In this document: in pieces, positions 21,664 to 34,290 of the stretch
Position numbering within the stretch: the first letter of the stretch is position 1
Layout of the letters: every line of letters starts with the position of its first letter
Origin: Capra hircus
Taxonomy: Eukaryota; Chordata; Mammalia; Artiodactyla; Bovidae
Direction: 5' to 3'
NCBI RefSeq assembly: GCF_001704415.2
Contig: NC_030824.1
Location: 30,995,022-31,059,021 of the forward strand
DNA: 64,000 nucleotides
The notes under the pieces: generated by a model
The model's database searches: none
What the model saw: only the letters and a program-made list of their open reading frames with translations
Told to the model about the DNA's origin: nothing
Made by a program: the position numbers and the translations under genes

Positions 21664-23702
21664 CCTTACTGTTGACAGTGGAAGTGAGAAATAGATTCAA
21701 GGGATTAGATCTGACAGACAGAGTGCATGAAGAACTACGGACAGAGGTTTGTGACACTGTACAGGAGGCAGGGATCAAGATCATCCCCAAGAAAAAGAAA
21801 TGCAAAAAGGCAAAATGGTTCTCTGAGGAGGCTTTACAAACAGCTGTGAAAAGAAGGGAAGCAAAAGGCAAAGGAAAAAGGGAAAGATACACCCATTTGA
21901 ATGCAGAGTTCCAAAGAATAGCAAGGAGAGACAAGAAAGCCGTCCTCAGTGATCAGTGCAAAGAAATAGAGGAAAAGAATAGAATGGAAAAGACTAGAGA
22001 TGTCTTCAAGAAAATCAGAGATACAAAGGGAACATTTCATGCAAAGATGGGCACAATAAAGGACAGAAATGGTATGGACCTAACAGAAGCAGAAAATATT
22101 AAGAAGAGGTAGCAAGAATACACAGAAGAACTATACAAAATAGATCTTCACAACCCAGATAATCACGATGGTGTGATCATTCGCTTAGAGCCAGACATCC
22201 TGGAAGGCGAAGTCAAGTGGGCTTAGAAAGCATCACTATGAACAAAGCTAGTGGAGGTGACGGAATTCCAGTTGAGCTATTTCAAATCCTAAAAGATGAT
22301 CCTGTGAAAATGCTGCACTCAATATGCCAGCAAATTTGGAAAATTCAGCAGTGGCCACAGGACTGGAAAAGGTCAGTTTTTATTCCAATCCTAAAGAAAG
22401 GCAATGCCAAAGAATGTTCAAACTACTGCACAATTGCACTCATCTCACATGCTAGCAAGTAATGGTCAAAATTCTCTGAGTGAGGCTTCAAAAGTACATG
22501 AACTGTGAACTTCCGGATGTTCAAGCTCAATTTAAAAAAGGCAGAAGAACCAGAGATCAAATTGCCAACATCCGCTGGATCATCAAAAAAGCAAGAGAAT
22601 TTCAGAAAAACATCTATTTCTGCTTTATTGACTATGCCAAAGCCTTTGACTGTGTGGATCACAATGAACTGGAAAATTCTGAAAGAGATGGGAATACCAG
22701 TCCACCTGACCTGCCTCTTGAGAAACCTATATGCAGGTCAGGAAGCAGCAGTTAGAACTGGACATGGAACAACAGACTGGTTCCAAGTAGGAAAAGGTGT
22801 ACGTCAAGACTATATATTGTCACCCTGCTTATTTAACTTATATGCAGAGTACATCGTGAGAAATGCTGGGCTGGATGAAGCACAAGCTGGAATCAAGATT
22901 GCTGGGAGAAATATCAATCACCTCAGATATGCAGATGACACCACCCTTATGGCAGAAAGTGAAGAGGAAGTAAAAAGCCTCTTGATGAAAGTGGAAGAGG
23001 GGAGTGAAAAAGCTGGCTTAAAGCTCAACCTCAACATTCAGAAAACGAAGATCATGGCATCTGGTCCCATCACTTCATGGCAAATAGATGGGGAAACAGT
23101 GGAAACAATGACAGACTATATTTTGGGGGGCTCCAAAATCACTGCAAATGGTGCTGCAGCCATGAAATTAAAAGACGCTTACTCCTTGGAAGAAAAGCTA
23201 TGACCAACCTAGACAGCATATTAAAAAGCAGAGACATTACTTTGTCAACAAAGATCCGTCTAGTCAAGGCTATGGTTTTTCCAGTGGTCACGTGTGGATG
23301 TGAGAGTTGACTATAAAGAAAGCTAAGTGCTGAAGAATTGATGCTTTTGAACTGTGGTGTTGGAGAAGACTCTTGAGAGTCCCTTTGACTGCAAGGAGAT
23401 CCAACCAGTCCATCCTAAAGGAAATCAGTCATTAATATTCATTGGAAGGACTGATGTTGTCCACTACTTTGGCCACCTTATGTGAAGAACTGACTCATTT
23501 GAAAAGACTCTGATGCTGGGAAGCATTGAGGGCAGGAGGATAGGGGACGACAGAGGATAAAATGGTTGGATGGCGTCACCAACTCAGTGGACATGAGTTT
23601 GAGTAAACTCTGGGAGTTGGTGATGGACAGGGAGGCCCGGCGTGCTGCAGTCCACGGGGTCACAAAGAGTCGAACACAACTGAGCAACAGAACTGACTGA
23701 GT
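21664..23702 (+). mobile_element. BovB LINE, about 2 kb, 5'-truncated
   Basis: Longest element in the window. It spans the segment after the endonuclease, the whole reverse transcriptase and the 3' end at gagcaacagaactgactgag. The YADD catalytic motif (tatgcagatgac) is at 22928-22939. The frame is broken: 21672-22112 ends at a TGG-to-TAG change, a deletion near 22230 shifts the frame, and the RT is split between frames starting at 22217, 22480 and 22505 (the last 232 codons). It cannot encode an active protein. Confidence 0.95.
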
Positions 23703-23801
23703 AGATAGTGAAGATTTTCTGTGCTTGTTAGGAGTAAAAATTCACAAATGTACAAATAAACCTATAAGACATGAAATAATTAAGAAAAATTAACTCTGTT
23801 A

Positions 23802-24523
23802 TTGAGTGAAGTAAGTCAGAAAGAGAAAAGCAAATATCATATATTAACACATATATGTGGAATCTAGAAAAGTAGTATAGATTATCTTATTTGCAAAGCT
23901 GAAATACAGGCATGGACTTAAAGAACAAATATATGGACATCAAAGGGGGAAGGGGTGAATGGAAAGAATTTGGAAATTGGAGTTGAAATACATACACCAC
24001 TGTGCTGAAGTGACTTAGCACACATACCTGTAGGTACAAAGGAAATCAATCCTGAATATTCATTGGAAGGACTGATGCTGAAGCTCAAGCTTCAGTACTT
24101 GGCCACCTGATGTGAGGAGCTGACTCATTAGAAAAGACTCTGATGCTGGGAAAGACGGAAGGCAGGAGAAGAAGGGGATGACAGAGGAAGAGATGGTTGG
24201 ATGGCATTACCAATTCAATGGACATTAGTCTCAGCAAGCTCCAGGAGATGGTGAAGGACAGGGAAGCCTGGTGTGCTGAAGTCCATGGCGTCACAAAGAG
24301 TCGGACACTACTGAGTAATTGAAGAACAATGCAGGTATGAAATAGATAATGAGGTAATGAGAACCTATTGTATTGCACAGGGACCTCTGCCCAATTTTCT
24401 GTAGTGACCTAAATGGGAAGGCAATCCAAAGAAGAGGGGATATAGGTAAACATATAGCTGATTCACTTTGCTGTACAGCAGAAACTAACCCAACATTGTA
24501 AAGCAACTTACTCCAATAAAAAG
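23802..24523 (+). mobile_element. L1 LINE 3' end with 14-bp target duplication
   Basis: L1 from gagtgaagtaagtcagaaag to ccaataaaaag, flanked by aattaactctgtta at 23788-23801 and 24524-24537. A BovB piece replaces or interrupts its middle. Confidence 0.9.
24037..24330 (+). mobile_element. BovB LINE 3' fragment inside L1
   Basis: About 290 bp of BovB 3' sequence: catctgatgtgag-type text, ctctgatgctgggaaag, gtcacaaagagtcggacac. Terminal repeats are worn away at gagtaattgaag. Confidence 0.88.
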
Positions 24524-24582
24524 AATTAACTCTGTTACTAATTTAGGAGGAAAGATTAATTAATTCATGTAAATATACTTAC

Positions 24583-24641
24583 CATGGGCACTGGTATCTG
24601 TGGCTTAGTTTGTCAATAGCAGCTTGACTGAGCTCTCCATA
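24583..24641 (-). CDS. SPMIP2: Exon C: 59-nt internal coding exon
   Basis: A 59-nt segment sits between a strong acceptor (cttctttttacag) and a consensus donor gtaagt. It is open in phase 0, reading YGELSQAAIDKLSHRYQCP, and its last two bases TG need one more base to complete a codon. It therefore follows exon B, which ends on a codon boundary, without any shift, and the combined segment HIK-YGELSQ matches the recalled SPMIP2/C4orf45 pattern. The length is not a multiple of three, so skipping this exon would change the downstream frame. It lies about 0.8-0.9 kb from each of two large BovB elements in opposite orientation (21664-23702 plus, 25471-27103 minus) and next to the tail of an L1 insertion. 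Confidence 0.8.
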
Positions 24642-24961
24642 CTGTAAAAAGAAGAAAATCAATGTCCCCTGATTCCAAGGTCACTCAGCATGAACATGTC
24701 TAAGAGTCTGGGTTCCTAGTCAAAGAGGCGGTCAGGTGGAGCAATTAAACAAGGAATGCTAAATTCATTTGAGGAAAGATGGGCTTTTGATTCTTGAACT
24801 GAGAAGAAAAGATAAAAGAAGTAAAATAAATCCGACCCTCTGTGCTTTCCCTGCCCTCTCTATAAAAGGACAGGTGTTGGGTGTGCAGAAGAGTGTCATC
24901 TGCAATCTCTAAATATCTCATGATTCTGTATCTACATGAGCAGGCACTCAAGACCAGGACT

Positions 24962-25075
24962 TACCATTTATTTTTTGTTTTTTATAGTGGGACCTTCTTG
25001 GTTACCAATCTTAAATATTGTACTGTGTACATATCCATCCCAATTCCCTAACAATCCCTTCCCCCCAGCAACTAT
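24962..25075 (-). mobile_element. L1 LINE fragment, reverse
   Basis: Contains gtgggaccttcttggttacc and acaatcccttcccccc, a reverse L1 3' segment. Short. Confidence 0.5.
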
Positions 25076-25119
25076 AACATGACATCATTTAGACTCAGCT
25101 TAGCTTTCTTCACATCACC

Positions 25120-25470
25120 TTACCCTCATGTGAAAAGATGCTCAACAGCAGTAATTATTAGAGAAATGAAAATCCAAACTACAGTGAGGTATCGCCTCAC
25201 ACGGTCAGAATTGTCATCACCAAAAAGTCTACAAATAGTAAATGCTGGAGAAGATGTAGAAAAAAGGTATCTTCCTACACTGTTGTTTGGAATGTGAAGT
25301 GGTGCAGCCGCTATGGAAAACAGTACGGAGGTTCCTTAAAAACCTAAACATACAACTACCATATGATCCAGCAATCTGACTCCTGGGCAGATACCTGAAG
25401 AAAATTATAATTTGAAAAGATATGTGCACTCCAATGTTCATTACAGCATAATTTACCATAGACAAGTTAT
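25120..25470 (+). mobile_element. L1 LINE ORF2 C-terminal part
   Basis: Forward end of L1 ORF2: gtgaaaagatgctcaacagc, gtgaggtatcgcctcacac, accatatgatccagcaatc. It is cut at 25470 by BovB. Frame broken. Confidence 0.85.
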
Positions 25471-27103
25471 CAGTTCAGTTCAGTCACTCAATCGTGTCCA
25501 ACTCTTTGCAACCCCATGAATCACAGCATGCCAGGCCTCCCTGTCCATCACCAACTCCCAGAGTTCACTCAGACTCATGTCCATTGAGTGGATGATGCCA
25601 TCCAGCTATCTCATCCTCGGTCGTTCCCTTCTCCTCCTGCCCCCAATCCCTCCTAGTATCAGAGTCTTTTCCAATGAGTCAACACTTCTCATGAGGTGGC
25701 CAAAGTATTGGAGTTTCAGCTTTAGCATCATTCCTTCCAAAAAACACCCAGGACTGATCTCCTACAGAATGGACTGGATGGATCTCCTTGCAGTCCAAGG
25801 GACTCTCAAGAGTCTTCTCCAACACCACAGTTCAAAAGCATCAATTCTTCAGTGCTCAGCTTTCTTCACAGCCCAACTCTCACATCCATACATGGCTACT
25901 GGAAAAACCATAGCCTTGACTAAATGGACCTCTGATGGCAAAGTAATGTCTCTGCTTTTCAATATGCTATCTAGGTTGGTCATAGCTTTCCTTCCAAGGA
26001 GAAAGCGTCTTTTAATTTCATGGCTGCAGTCACCATCTGCAGTGATTTTGGAGCCCCCAAAATAAAGTCTGACACTTTTCCCACTGTTTCCCCATCTATT
26101 TCCCATGAAGTGATGGGACCAGATGCCATGATCTTCATTTTCTGAATGTTGAGCTTTAAGCCTACTTTTTCACTCTCCTCTTTCACTTTCATCAAGAGGC
26201 TTCCTCTTCACTTTCTGCCATAAGGGTGGTGTCATCTGCATATCTGAGGTGATTGATATTTCTCCCGGCAATCTTGATTCCAACTTGTGCTTCTTCCAGC
26301 CCAGCGTTTCTCATGATGTGTTCTGCATATAAGTTAAATAAGCAGGGTGACAATATACAGCTTTGATGTACTCCTTTTCCTATTTGGAACCAGTCTGTTG
26401 TTCCATGTCCAGCTCTAACTGTTGCTTCCTGACCTAGATATAGGTTTCTCAAGAGGCAGGTCAGGTGCTCTGGTATTCCCATCTCTTTCAGAATTTTCCA
26501 GTTTCTTGTGATCCATACAGTTAAAGGCTTTGGCATAGTCAATAAAGCAGAAATAGATGTATTTTGGGAACTCTCTTGCTTTTTCGATGATCCAGCAGAT
26601 GTTGGCAATTTGATCTCTGGTTCCTCTGCCTTTTCTAAAACCAGCTTGAACATCTGGAAGTTCACAGTTCACGTATTGCTGAAACCTGGCTTGGAGAATT
26701 TTGAGCACTACTTTACTAGCATGTGAGGTGAGTGCAATTGTGCAGTAGTTTGAACATTCTTTGGCATTGCCTTTCTTTGGGACCGCAATGAAAACTGACC
26801 TTTTCCAGTCCTGTGGCCACTGCTGAGTTTTCCCAATTTGCTGGCATATTGAGTGCAGCACTTTCACAGCATTATCTTTCAGGATTTGAAATAGCTCAAC
26901 TGGAATTCCATCACCTCCACTAGCTTTGTTCATAGTGATGCTTTCTAAGGCCCACTAGACTTCACATTCCAGGATGTCTGACTCTAGGTGAGTGATCACA
27001 CCATTGTGATTATCTGGGTCATGAAGATCTTTTTTGTATAGTTCTTCTGTGTATTCTTGCCACCTCTTCTTAATTTCTTCTGTTTCCGTTAGGTCCATCA
27101 TAA
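25471..27103 (-). mobile_element. BovB LINE, about 1.6 kb, reverse
   Basis: Reverse BovB covering the reverse transcriptase and 3' end. YADD complement is at 26231-26242. Open pieces are 26933-26415 (172 codons, RT N-terminal part), 26665-26192 (157 codons), 26195-25980 and 26106-25849; frame changes between them show it is inactive. It is 5'-truncated. Confidence 0.95.
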
Positions 27104-27388
27104 TGTTAATCTTAGTTAAATCACCTGGTACTCTTTTTTATCTCCCCTGTTTTCTTCCCTTTTCCTCAAGCTTTGGTTTATAATGCCTTTCCTGATCAAG
27201 GATTGTGTTGGGAAAGCAGATCTATTTAAGTCATTTCTTAGTGATGAGGATCTGAAAACTTGATCACTTCTAGATGTTTAATGTCCATGCGTAAAATAAT
27301 AAACAAAGGAAGAGACAAAATAAACAAGATTTAAATGCAAGGCTAAGCCACTATTCCAAAAGTTTGAAAAGTGATAATCTGTGTTTAG

Positions 27389-27602
27389 GACTTCCCTGGT
27401 GGCTCAGTGATAAAGAATCCTCTTGTCAATGCAGGAGATGTGGGTTTGATACCAGGTTGGAAAGATGCCCTGGAGAAGGAAATGGCAATCTACTCCAGTA
27501 TTGTTGCCTGGAAAATCCCATGGACAGAGGAGCCTGGCAAGCTACAGTCCATGGGATTGCAAAGAGTCAGACGTGACTACTTAGCGACTAAATAACAACA
27601 AT
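27389..27602 (+). mobile_element. Bov-tA SINE
   Basis: Head ggacttccctggtggctcag, box B region ggtttgataccaggttg, BovA body and tail aataacaacaatc. Confidence 0.93.
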
Positions 27603-27639
27603 CTCTCTATAATAGTAAAATTTTTGTTTTTCAACTGAT

Positions 27640-27770
27640 TTCTTTTTTAACTTTTTATTTTATATTGAGGTATAACCAATTAACAATGTTGTGATAGCTT
27701 CAGGTGGACAGCAAAGAGACTCAGCCATAAGTACACATGTATCCATTCTCACCCAAACTCCTGAGTCTCA
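27640..27770 (-). mobile_element. L1 LINE 3' tip, reverse
   Basis: Reverse L1 terminus: ttttatattgaggtataacc, caatgttgtgatagcttc. Confidence 0.75.
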
Positions 27771-29574
27771 ACTGACTCCTGACACCTATTCCCTCAATAT
27801 CAATCTTATCAACTGACTTACAAATAATTTCATTATCAATTTATGGGCAAATTTCCCAGGACTGGGATAATCTTTGATCTTTGTTCTCATTTTTAATAAC
27901 CCAAAGTTTCACTGGTGTAATCTGGAAAGATTTTCCTTAGAAACACACAATGCATTCATTAGCCTCTAACCCTACCCCATTTCTCCTATAGTTATCAGCA
28001 CATAATGTCATAGAAATTTACCTGAAATAAGCTGACCCTTCTCTGTCTTAATTAATGAGATTCATCATGATTTATTTGGACAGTTGTGCTCACTTTGTTA
28101 TTAAATCTAATGAAATTCAGAATCAAAAAAATCCTCCCCTTTTTTTTACTGGTCAGTTATTCATAAAAGTGAAGCAAAGACTGATTCAAAAACGAATTCA
28201 ACACCTTCATAGAAACAGGTAACAACTGAGTAGTGTATGTTCTATGCTAAGGAGATCAGTAAGAATCTTTGCAGCTATTTTGCATGCTTTCAACTAGCAA
28301 AAATAATTATAACTTGAAATTGGATATTCTCTATTAAGCAATCTTTAAATAAATCTAGGTATTAAGGAAAAAGAAATATCTGCTAATTACATTTAGATAC
28401 TGTGAGTTAGACACAATTTCTCAAATGAACTATTAAATTTAAGTGAAATTAATTACAGACATTGGGGTCCATTCTAGTTAATAATGAAAATCACTGCTTA
28501 ATATTTTTACTTTTAATCACAAACCATCTCTCCTCTAGAAGTGACATAACTGAGGAATCCTTTTACTTTCTTGCCAGGCTTAACTCAGGATGTTTTTCCT
28601 AATATAGCCAATTGTGACTTTTCTTACTAGAAAGGACCATTGCCCATCTCGGTAACTAGGAGGACTTTCTCTTCAGTAGGATGAGTACAATGGCCATGCA
28701 TTTCTGGAACAGCGTAAGCACTAGGGTTTCTCTTGCCATCCTCCTCCTTGGTAACATGGAGCTCTTACACCCAACAGTGGAGTGGAAAATCCCCTAAGCC
28801 TACCTTTTCTTATGCTAATGTAATTTTTTCTTCGCTTGCCTCCATTTGCAAAATATTACTGTTAACCCCTTTGCTGCTTTTCTTCCCACAGCCAGGGAGA
28901 AGCATTCTCATTGTTGGTGCCTGGTCACCAAATTGCATAATGCTGCCTATTCTCAACTGGAACTATGGAAGGGAGAAAGGGGGCACCAAGCCTTTGTGTG
29001 GATAGAGCATTTGAAGCATTCATTTTACATTCAGAGCAGGAGTAGAAACAAAGCAGATCTCCCTGAAAAATGTCAGTGTTTAAGGCATGGAGTCTGTGAT
29101 GCATTTTTCTTACTAAAAAGCAAAAAGTGAACAACAGTGCAGATGCCCATACTTCATTTTATGCCAAAGGATATGGAGGCTTGAGCTGAGTACCAATATG
29201 AATAATATCCTGATCTCCCCTTTTTTATTGGCACTGTTTTTAAATAACTTGAATTAGTTTATCAAATTTTAACAAACAGACTAAACCTTAAGTTTCCTGT
29301 GTTCCTTGACTCTGACCATAGTATGTGTTTTCTGTAGAGGATCCAAATAATGAGAAACATATTCCATTATGTTTCTAAAGTGTTTATCATAATATAATTT
29401 TAAAATTCATGTAGGTAAGAAAACATAGTATAGTGAGGCATTAATAATACTAGATCCCACTTCTTTAGACTTATTATACTAGATACTATGCTAAGTGTTC
29501 TACGCATTTATCTCACTTAATCCATTTGACAATACTCTAAGATTATAATAATATTATATAACATTATTTTCCCT
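27771..29574. other. Single-copy intron B-C sequence
   Basis: Nearly 1.8 kb of AT-rich sequence without a recognised repeat. A 94-codon plus frame (28846-29130) has no family resemblance and is on the opposite strand to the gene. Confidence 0.45.
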
Positions 29575-29576
29575 GT

Positions 29577-30150
29577 GGAAGACAGAATTCTAAAGACCTC
29601 CAAGATGCTCATTCCCTTATATATACACCTTCTTCCAGATATTCAGCCAAATACTAACCTAGGTACTGCTGTGAAGGGATTTTAAAGGTGTAATTAAGAT
29701 TCCAAATCAACTGACTTTAAGAAAGAAAGTTTTTCCTCAGTGGCCCTAACTTCATCATTCAAGCTCTTTAAAGGATCTGGGCACCTCTGGGTAAAAGGGA
29801 TTTGAAATGTGAGAGGGATTTGGACATGAGGGAGAGTGTCTGTTGCTGGCTTTAAAGATAGAGGGGACCACCGACTAAGGGGTGTGGGCAGCTTCTTGAT
29901 GTTGAGACTGTCCCCTGCAGCTGCAGAGAAATAGGACCTCAGTCCTATAGCCACAAGGAACTGAGATCCACAAATACATGCACTTGGAAGAGCCCCCAAA
30001 CCTCAGATTCGATCATTGTCACAACTGACACTGAAATTCAGCCTAGTGAGTTCTGAGCAGAGAATCAAGCCTAGACTTCCCTGGACTTCTAATCTACTTC
30101 TGATCTATGATTTGCTTCTGTGAGCAAATAAATGGTGTTGCTTTAAGATG
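29577..30150 (+). mobile_element. MaLR/MLT1-like LTR, forward, diverged
   Basis: The order gacagaattctaaagacctc, tgtaattaagattcc, gttgctggctttaaag and the ending gcaaataaatggtgttgctt follows old MaLR-type LTRs. Subfamily uncertain. Confidence 0.55.
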
Positions 30151-30157
30151 TTCTTGT

Positions 30158-30350
30158 TTACTGCAACACGCCAGGCTTCCTTGTCCTTTATTATCTCCTG
30201 GAGTTTGCTCAAATTCATGTCCATTGAATCAGTGATGCCATCCAACCATATCATCCTCTACTATCCTCTTCTCCCCCTGCCCTCAGTCTTTCCCAGCATG
30301 AGTCAGCTCTTCACATCAGGCGGCCAAAGTACTGGAGCTTCAGCTTCTAA
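30158..30350 (-). mobile_element. BovB LINE fragment, reverse
   Basis: About 190 bp: gcaacacgccaggcttcc, tgatgccatccaacc, cggccaaagtactggagc. Both the terminal repeat and upstream part are missing. Confidence 0.85.
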
Positions 30351-32565
30351 TTTAGTGGCAATAGATTACACTCAACAGAAAACTAATGCCATGCTCATTT
30401 TATCAATGGGAAAACTGAAACATAAAGAATAGTGGGCAGATTAGCATGTAAATAGAGGAAAAATAAAAAATTCTTCAACTGGCTCTTTTTCCATATTCAG
30501 TTTCTCATTAAGACCACACAGATAGATTTGTCTTGAAAAGCATTATAAATGCCAACTGCCTTATTTATCCTCAGAAAGAAGGCATATTTCTGTTGTTTTT
30601 TTCTGTACTTCTCCAGGGAGATTAATGTTTTCCTTATCCACGTGATAATTCAAGATACATGAGCACTTCTAGCAACACTAGAACTTATTCTGTTGGGAAT
30701 TGTTAGGATTTGTGATGAGTAACCAATCATTCTGCAACCAGTCTTTTATCCATAGTTGGCGGATGGTCCCTACCAGGGTCTGAAATATGAGTGGACTCAA
30801 ATATTCAAGCTACAGGAAAGCTACACAGGAGGTTCCCAAGTCTCTGCTTGTGCCCAGGCCACAGTTCCTGAAATATAATTAAGTGCCTGGTTGGTGACTG
30901 CTCTCACCCTCAGAGTTTTCTAATGTGTTGGCACTACTGTTAATTCAAAGGTTAGGAAGTGTGTTCCTCCCAAGTTAATTGTCCAATTAGCTTTACAGTA
31001 CAGAATTGCACTAGGGGTGGTAACACAGGCATTGTGAACATAACAGTATAACTAAGTTTCAGCAAAGGAAAAAAATAAAATAAAAGCTAAGTAGTCCTTG
31101 AATCACTATTGAATAAGCTAGGAGGAGAATAATTCTTAAGCTCATGCACACTTAAAAGCTCATTCCACAGCCCCTGTCCCCCACCTCCCTTCTTCAACTT
31201 GGTTTGTTATCAAAGACTCTGCATGAAAAAAGAAAGAGATTTCAGTCTCCATTTCCCATCATTTTTTATGATCTCCTAGGCCGTGCTAAGTACCAGGAGG
31301 AAGGCTGTGGATGCTGTCAATAGAAAGTCAAGTAAGACAGATCTCACACCTCAAGTTGCTTATAGCCATTTGAGATGTGCCTGGCACTGTGCCCACCAAT
31401 AGTCACACTAAAAACTTCAACAATGACGACAACACAGAGAAACTTCCTATGAATTCCTCCCCAACTGCAAGAGCCTGTATGGGCCCCAAAGCGCTTATTT
31501 TCAGTGCCATTTTCTTTGTGTCCAGAGACAGTGGGACCACATACCAGGGGCCTCTCTATTGAATGGGTTGTTTTCAATTTGCTCAATAAAGATTTCTTGA
31601 GTCCTGCGAAGAGAATAGCTAGCTCCAGATTGCTATGCATTCTAGGCACTTTTGTCAACACAGCTGACATACTGCAGAAGTGTTACATATGAATAATAGG
31701 GAAAACTATAATCCTAAATTTATAATGATATTAGAATTTCTTCCAAACATCTCAAAAAGCCAGGATAAATGCCAGATTCAAAAAACATATGTCCTGGTAT
31801 TTTAGCCACCTGTGCCTGGGATGTTAGATAAAGCCCAAGTTTCTGAATTCTTGACAGTATATTTAAAGAAGCCTGATTGTGGAGTTAAATGTCAAGTTTA
31901 CTAGAACCCATTCTAATTTATACATTTTTCTTAGCTTTGTATCTTGTTAGCATCATCAAATAATATTTGTTGAAAACCTATGGAGTATGCTTAATACTAA
32001 TTTTAAGAAGTGCAATATTTTTTAAAAGGTTATATTTTTATTGAAAAGCATAGTCAACATGTATGTTAAGCCCTACAGAAGGTGGTAACCACCATGGCAC
32101 ATTTTTAGCCTTCCTTAATTAGAAATAAAACACTCACTAGACTCTAAATTACTTTGAGTTTATTTCCTTCCTTCCCCCCTTCTTCTCTTTCTCCCCATCC
32201 TTTCTTTTGTTTTCACATTTCCATATCCTAACAAAAGATGTGAGGATCAGGATGTCTGTTTTGTTCCAATTCACCAAAAATCGTCCATAAAGTCACAGCC
32301 AGGAGGAAGCCCACACTGACTGGGAAGCCAGTTACCTGGGGTTGGGGAGCCTGGTGATACGTGGACAGGCAGTGCCCAGGTACCAACCTTTTGTCCACAG
32401 AACCGCTTTGGACGCAGCACAGAGAGTGCATGTCAGTGATACCTATCTCGCTTTTTGTTTTCATGGTCTGTTCCAGGAAGGAAGCATTGAACTTAAAATT
32501 TATTTTCTGGGAGTTCAGATACAATTGATTCCTTCAATCTACTTGAGGAATCCTATAGAAAGCCA
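30351..32565. other. Single-copy intron B-C sequence
   Basis: Longest stretch without a nameable repeat, about 2.2 kb. Minus frames at 31344-31670 and 32228-32524 are open for about 100 codons, but neither is bounded by splice sites of the phase needed between exons B and C. Confidence 0.45.
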
Positions 32566-32778
32566 TGACTTCCCTGGTGGCTCAATGGCAAAGAATCTGC
32601 CTGCAATGCAGGAGACACAGGTTTGATTCCTGGGTCAGGAAGATCCCCTGGAGGGGGACACGGCAACCCAATCCAGTATTCTTGCCTGAGAAATCCCACA
32701 GACAGGGGAGCCTGGTGGGCTACAATCCATGGGGTTGCAAAGAGTCAGACACAACTTAGCAACTAAACGACAGCAACA
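32566..32778 (+). mobile_element. Bov-tA SINE with 11-bp target duplication
   Basis: Complete Bov-tA flanked by atagaaagcca at 32555-32565 and 32779-32789. Confidence 0.95.
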
Positions 32779-32830
32779 ATAGAAAGCCAAGTTTTATGAA
32801 ATGGGGAAATATTAACACCTGTGTATTAGG

Positions 32831-32949
32831 GCGATGGCACCCCACTCCAATACTCTTGCCTGGAAAATCCCATGGACAGAGGAGCCTGGTAGGCTGCAGT
32901 CCATGGGGTTACACAGAGTCGGACATGACTGAAGTGACTTAGCAGCAGC
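32831..32949 (+). mobile_element. BovA monomer SINE
   Basis: Single BovA unit from gcgatggcaccccactcc to agcagcagc, with a short attagg direct repeat on each side (32825-32830 and 32950-32955). Confidence 0.85.
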
Positions 32950-32971
32950 ATTAGGAAGTTAATGTTAATAT

Positions 32972-33050
32972 GAGGCTAACCAAAAAGTTAGTTCAGATTT
33001 TTCCATAATATCATGTGGAAAACCCAAATGAACTTTCTGGCCAATCCAAT
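32972..33050. mobile_element. Palindromic mariner-type MITE
   Basis: Left arm ctaaccaaaaagttagttc and right arm gaactttctggccaatcc are imperfect inverted repeats of about 30 bp around a short centre, matching the ruminant mariner-derived palindrome (ggccaaaaagttcgtt type). Confidence 0.7.
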
Positions 33051-33052
33051 AT

Positions 33053-33794
33053 ACTATTTTCCCAAAAATGGAGGGCTATTTGGGCTTTGTAGCCAAGGTT
33101 TCTCCTTGCTCACAGATGGTCACTATGAGGCCTTCCCAAGCTAGTGGCTTCCTGTGGTATCAAGAAAGGCACTACTTTACACAGCACTTAAGGATGAAAG
33201 GTGCTGATGTAATTATTTTTATATTAAACAACAAACTGTTAGGACTCAAATAACTTGTGAGAACTAAACACACACACCCATCTGGGAAAGAAACAGCAGC
33301 CATTCCAAGGCACACCTAATTTTAGAAAAGCTATTTTCTATTTTGCTTTTATAACTTGGTTGAAAAAGGAAGCTTTGTTATCTTTTAAAAGTCTTCTGTG
33401 TTGCTAACAACATGAGGGTGAGATCTTAGGAATTTTAATGAGACTGTGATTCACCTAAATGAACCCAAACATAAATGAGAAATTTGTGGTGAAAAACACC
33501 CAGAAATTCTGAAATATGTGTGTCTGTGTGAGTCTACATACTGATCAACTCCATACCAACAATACTTCTCTATTTTAGGTTAATTTGAAAAATTTCCAGG
33601 ACACTGTTGTGTGAAGGTGGGATTTGGAAGAATGCACAGGGTGCGGCTGGAAGGAAGTTTGGGAGGAATCTCATTTCTCTTTTTTCCCAAATTGCCAGAG
33701 ATAATATTTGATGATATGTTTTAAAACACTGTAAAGAACTTAATACGTAGACGCTTGAAGATAATAACATTAAAAATATAGTTACCATTTTAAC
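33053..33794. other. Single-copy intron B-C sequence
   Basis: No recognised repeat or exon. An 88-codon minus frame at 33570-33836 partly reads into the L1 beside it. Confidence 0.4.
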
Positions 33795-34290
33795 CTGCAG
33801 TCCCACTTCTGGGCATATATCTGGAGAGCACCACAATTTGAAAAGATACAGGGATCCCAGTGTTCATTGCAGCGCTATTTGCAATAGTCAAGACATGGAA
33901 GCAACCTACACGTCCATCAACCGAGGAATGGATAAAGAAGTTGTGGTACATATATATGTGATGGAATATTACTCATCCGTTCAAAAGGATCAAATAATAC
34001 CATTTGCAGCAACATGGATGGACCTAGAGATTATCATACTGAGTGAAGTCAGACATAGAAAGACAAATATCATATCATATCATTTGTACAACAAGGAATT
34101 ACTGTACAGCACAGGGACCTATACTCAATATTTTGTATTAACATACAGTGAAAAAGAATTTGGGAAAATAGATATACGTACGTATGTATGTATACATACA
34201 GTGGTTCTGTATGTAAAACTGAATCACTGCTGTACACCTCAAACTAACACACTATTATAAATCTACTATACTCCAATAAAAAGTTTTTCA
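33795..34290 (+). mobile_element. L1 LINE 3' end with internal deletion
   Basis: From tcccacttctgggcatatat through acatggatggacctagag to cctatactccaataaaaag; the middle 3' untranslated part is missing, and a small acgtatgtatgtatacat palindromic run follows 34170. Confidence 0.88.

Noticed and set aside
22505..23203. 232-codon open frame with a YADD motif, the longest in the window
   Set aside because: It is the reverse transcriptase of a truncated, frame-broken BovB LINE, not a host gene.
31344..31692. 108-codon minus and 62-codon plus frames
   Set aside because: No family resemblance, no splice signals of useful phase and no poly-A signature of a retrocopy.
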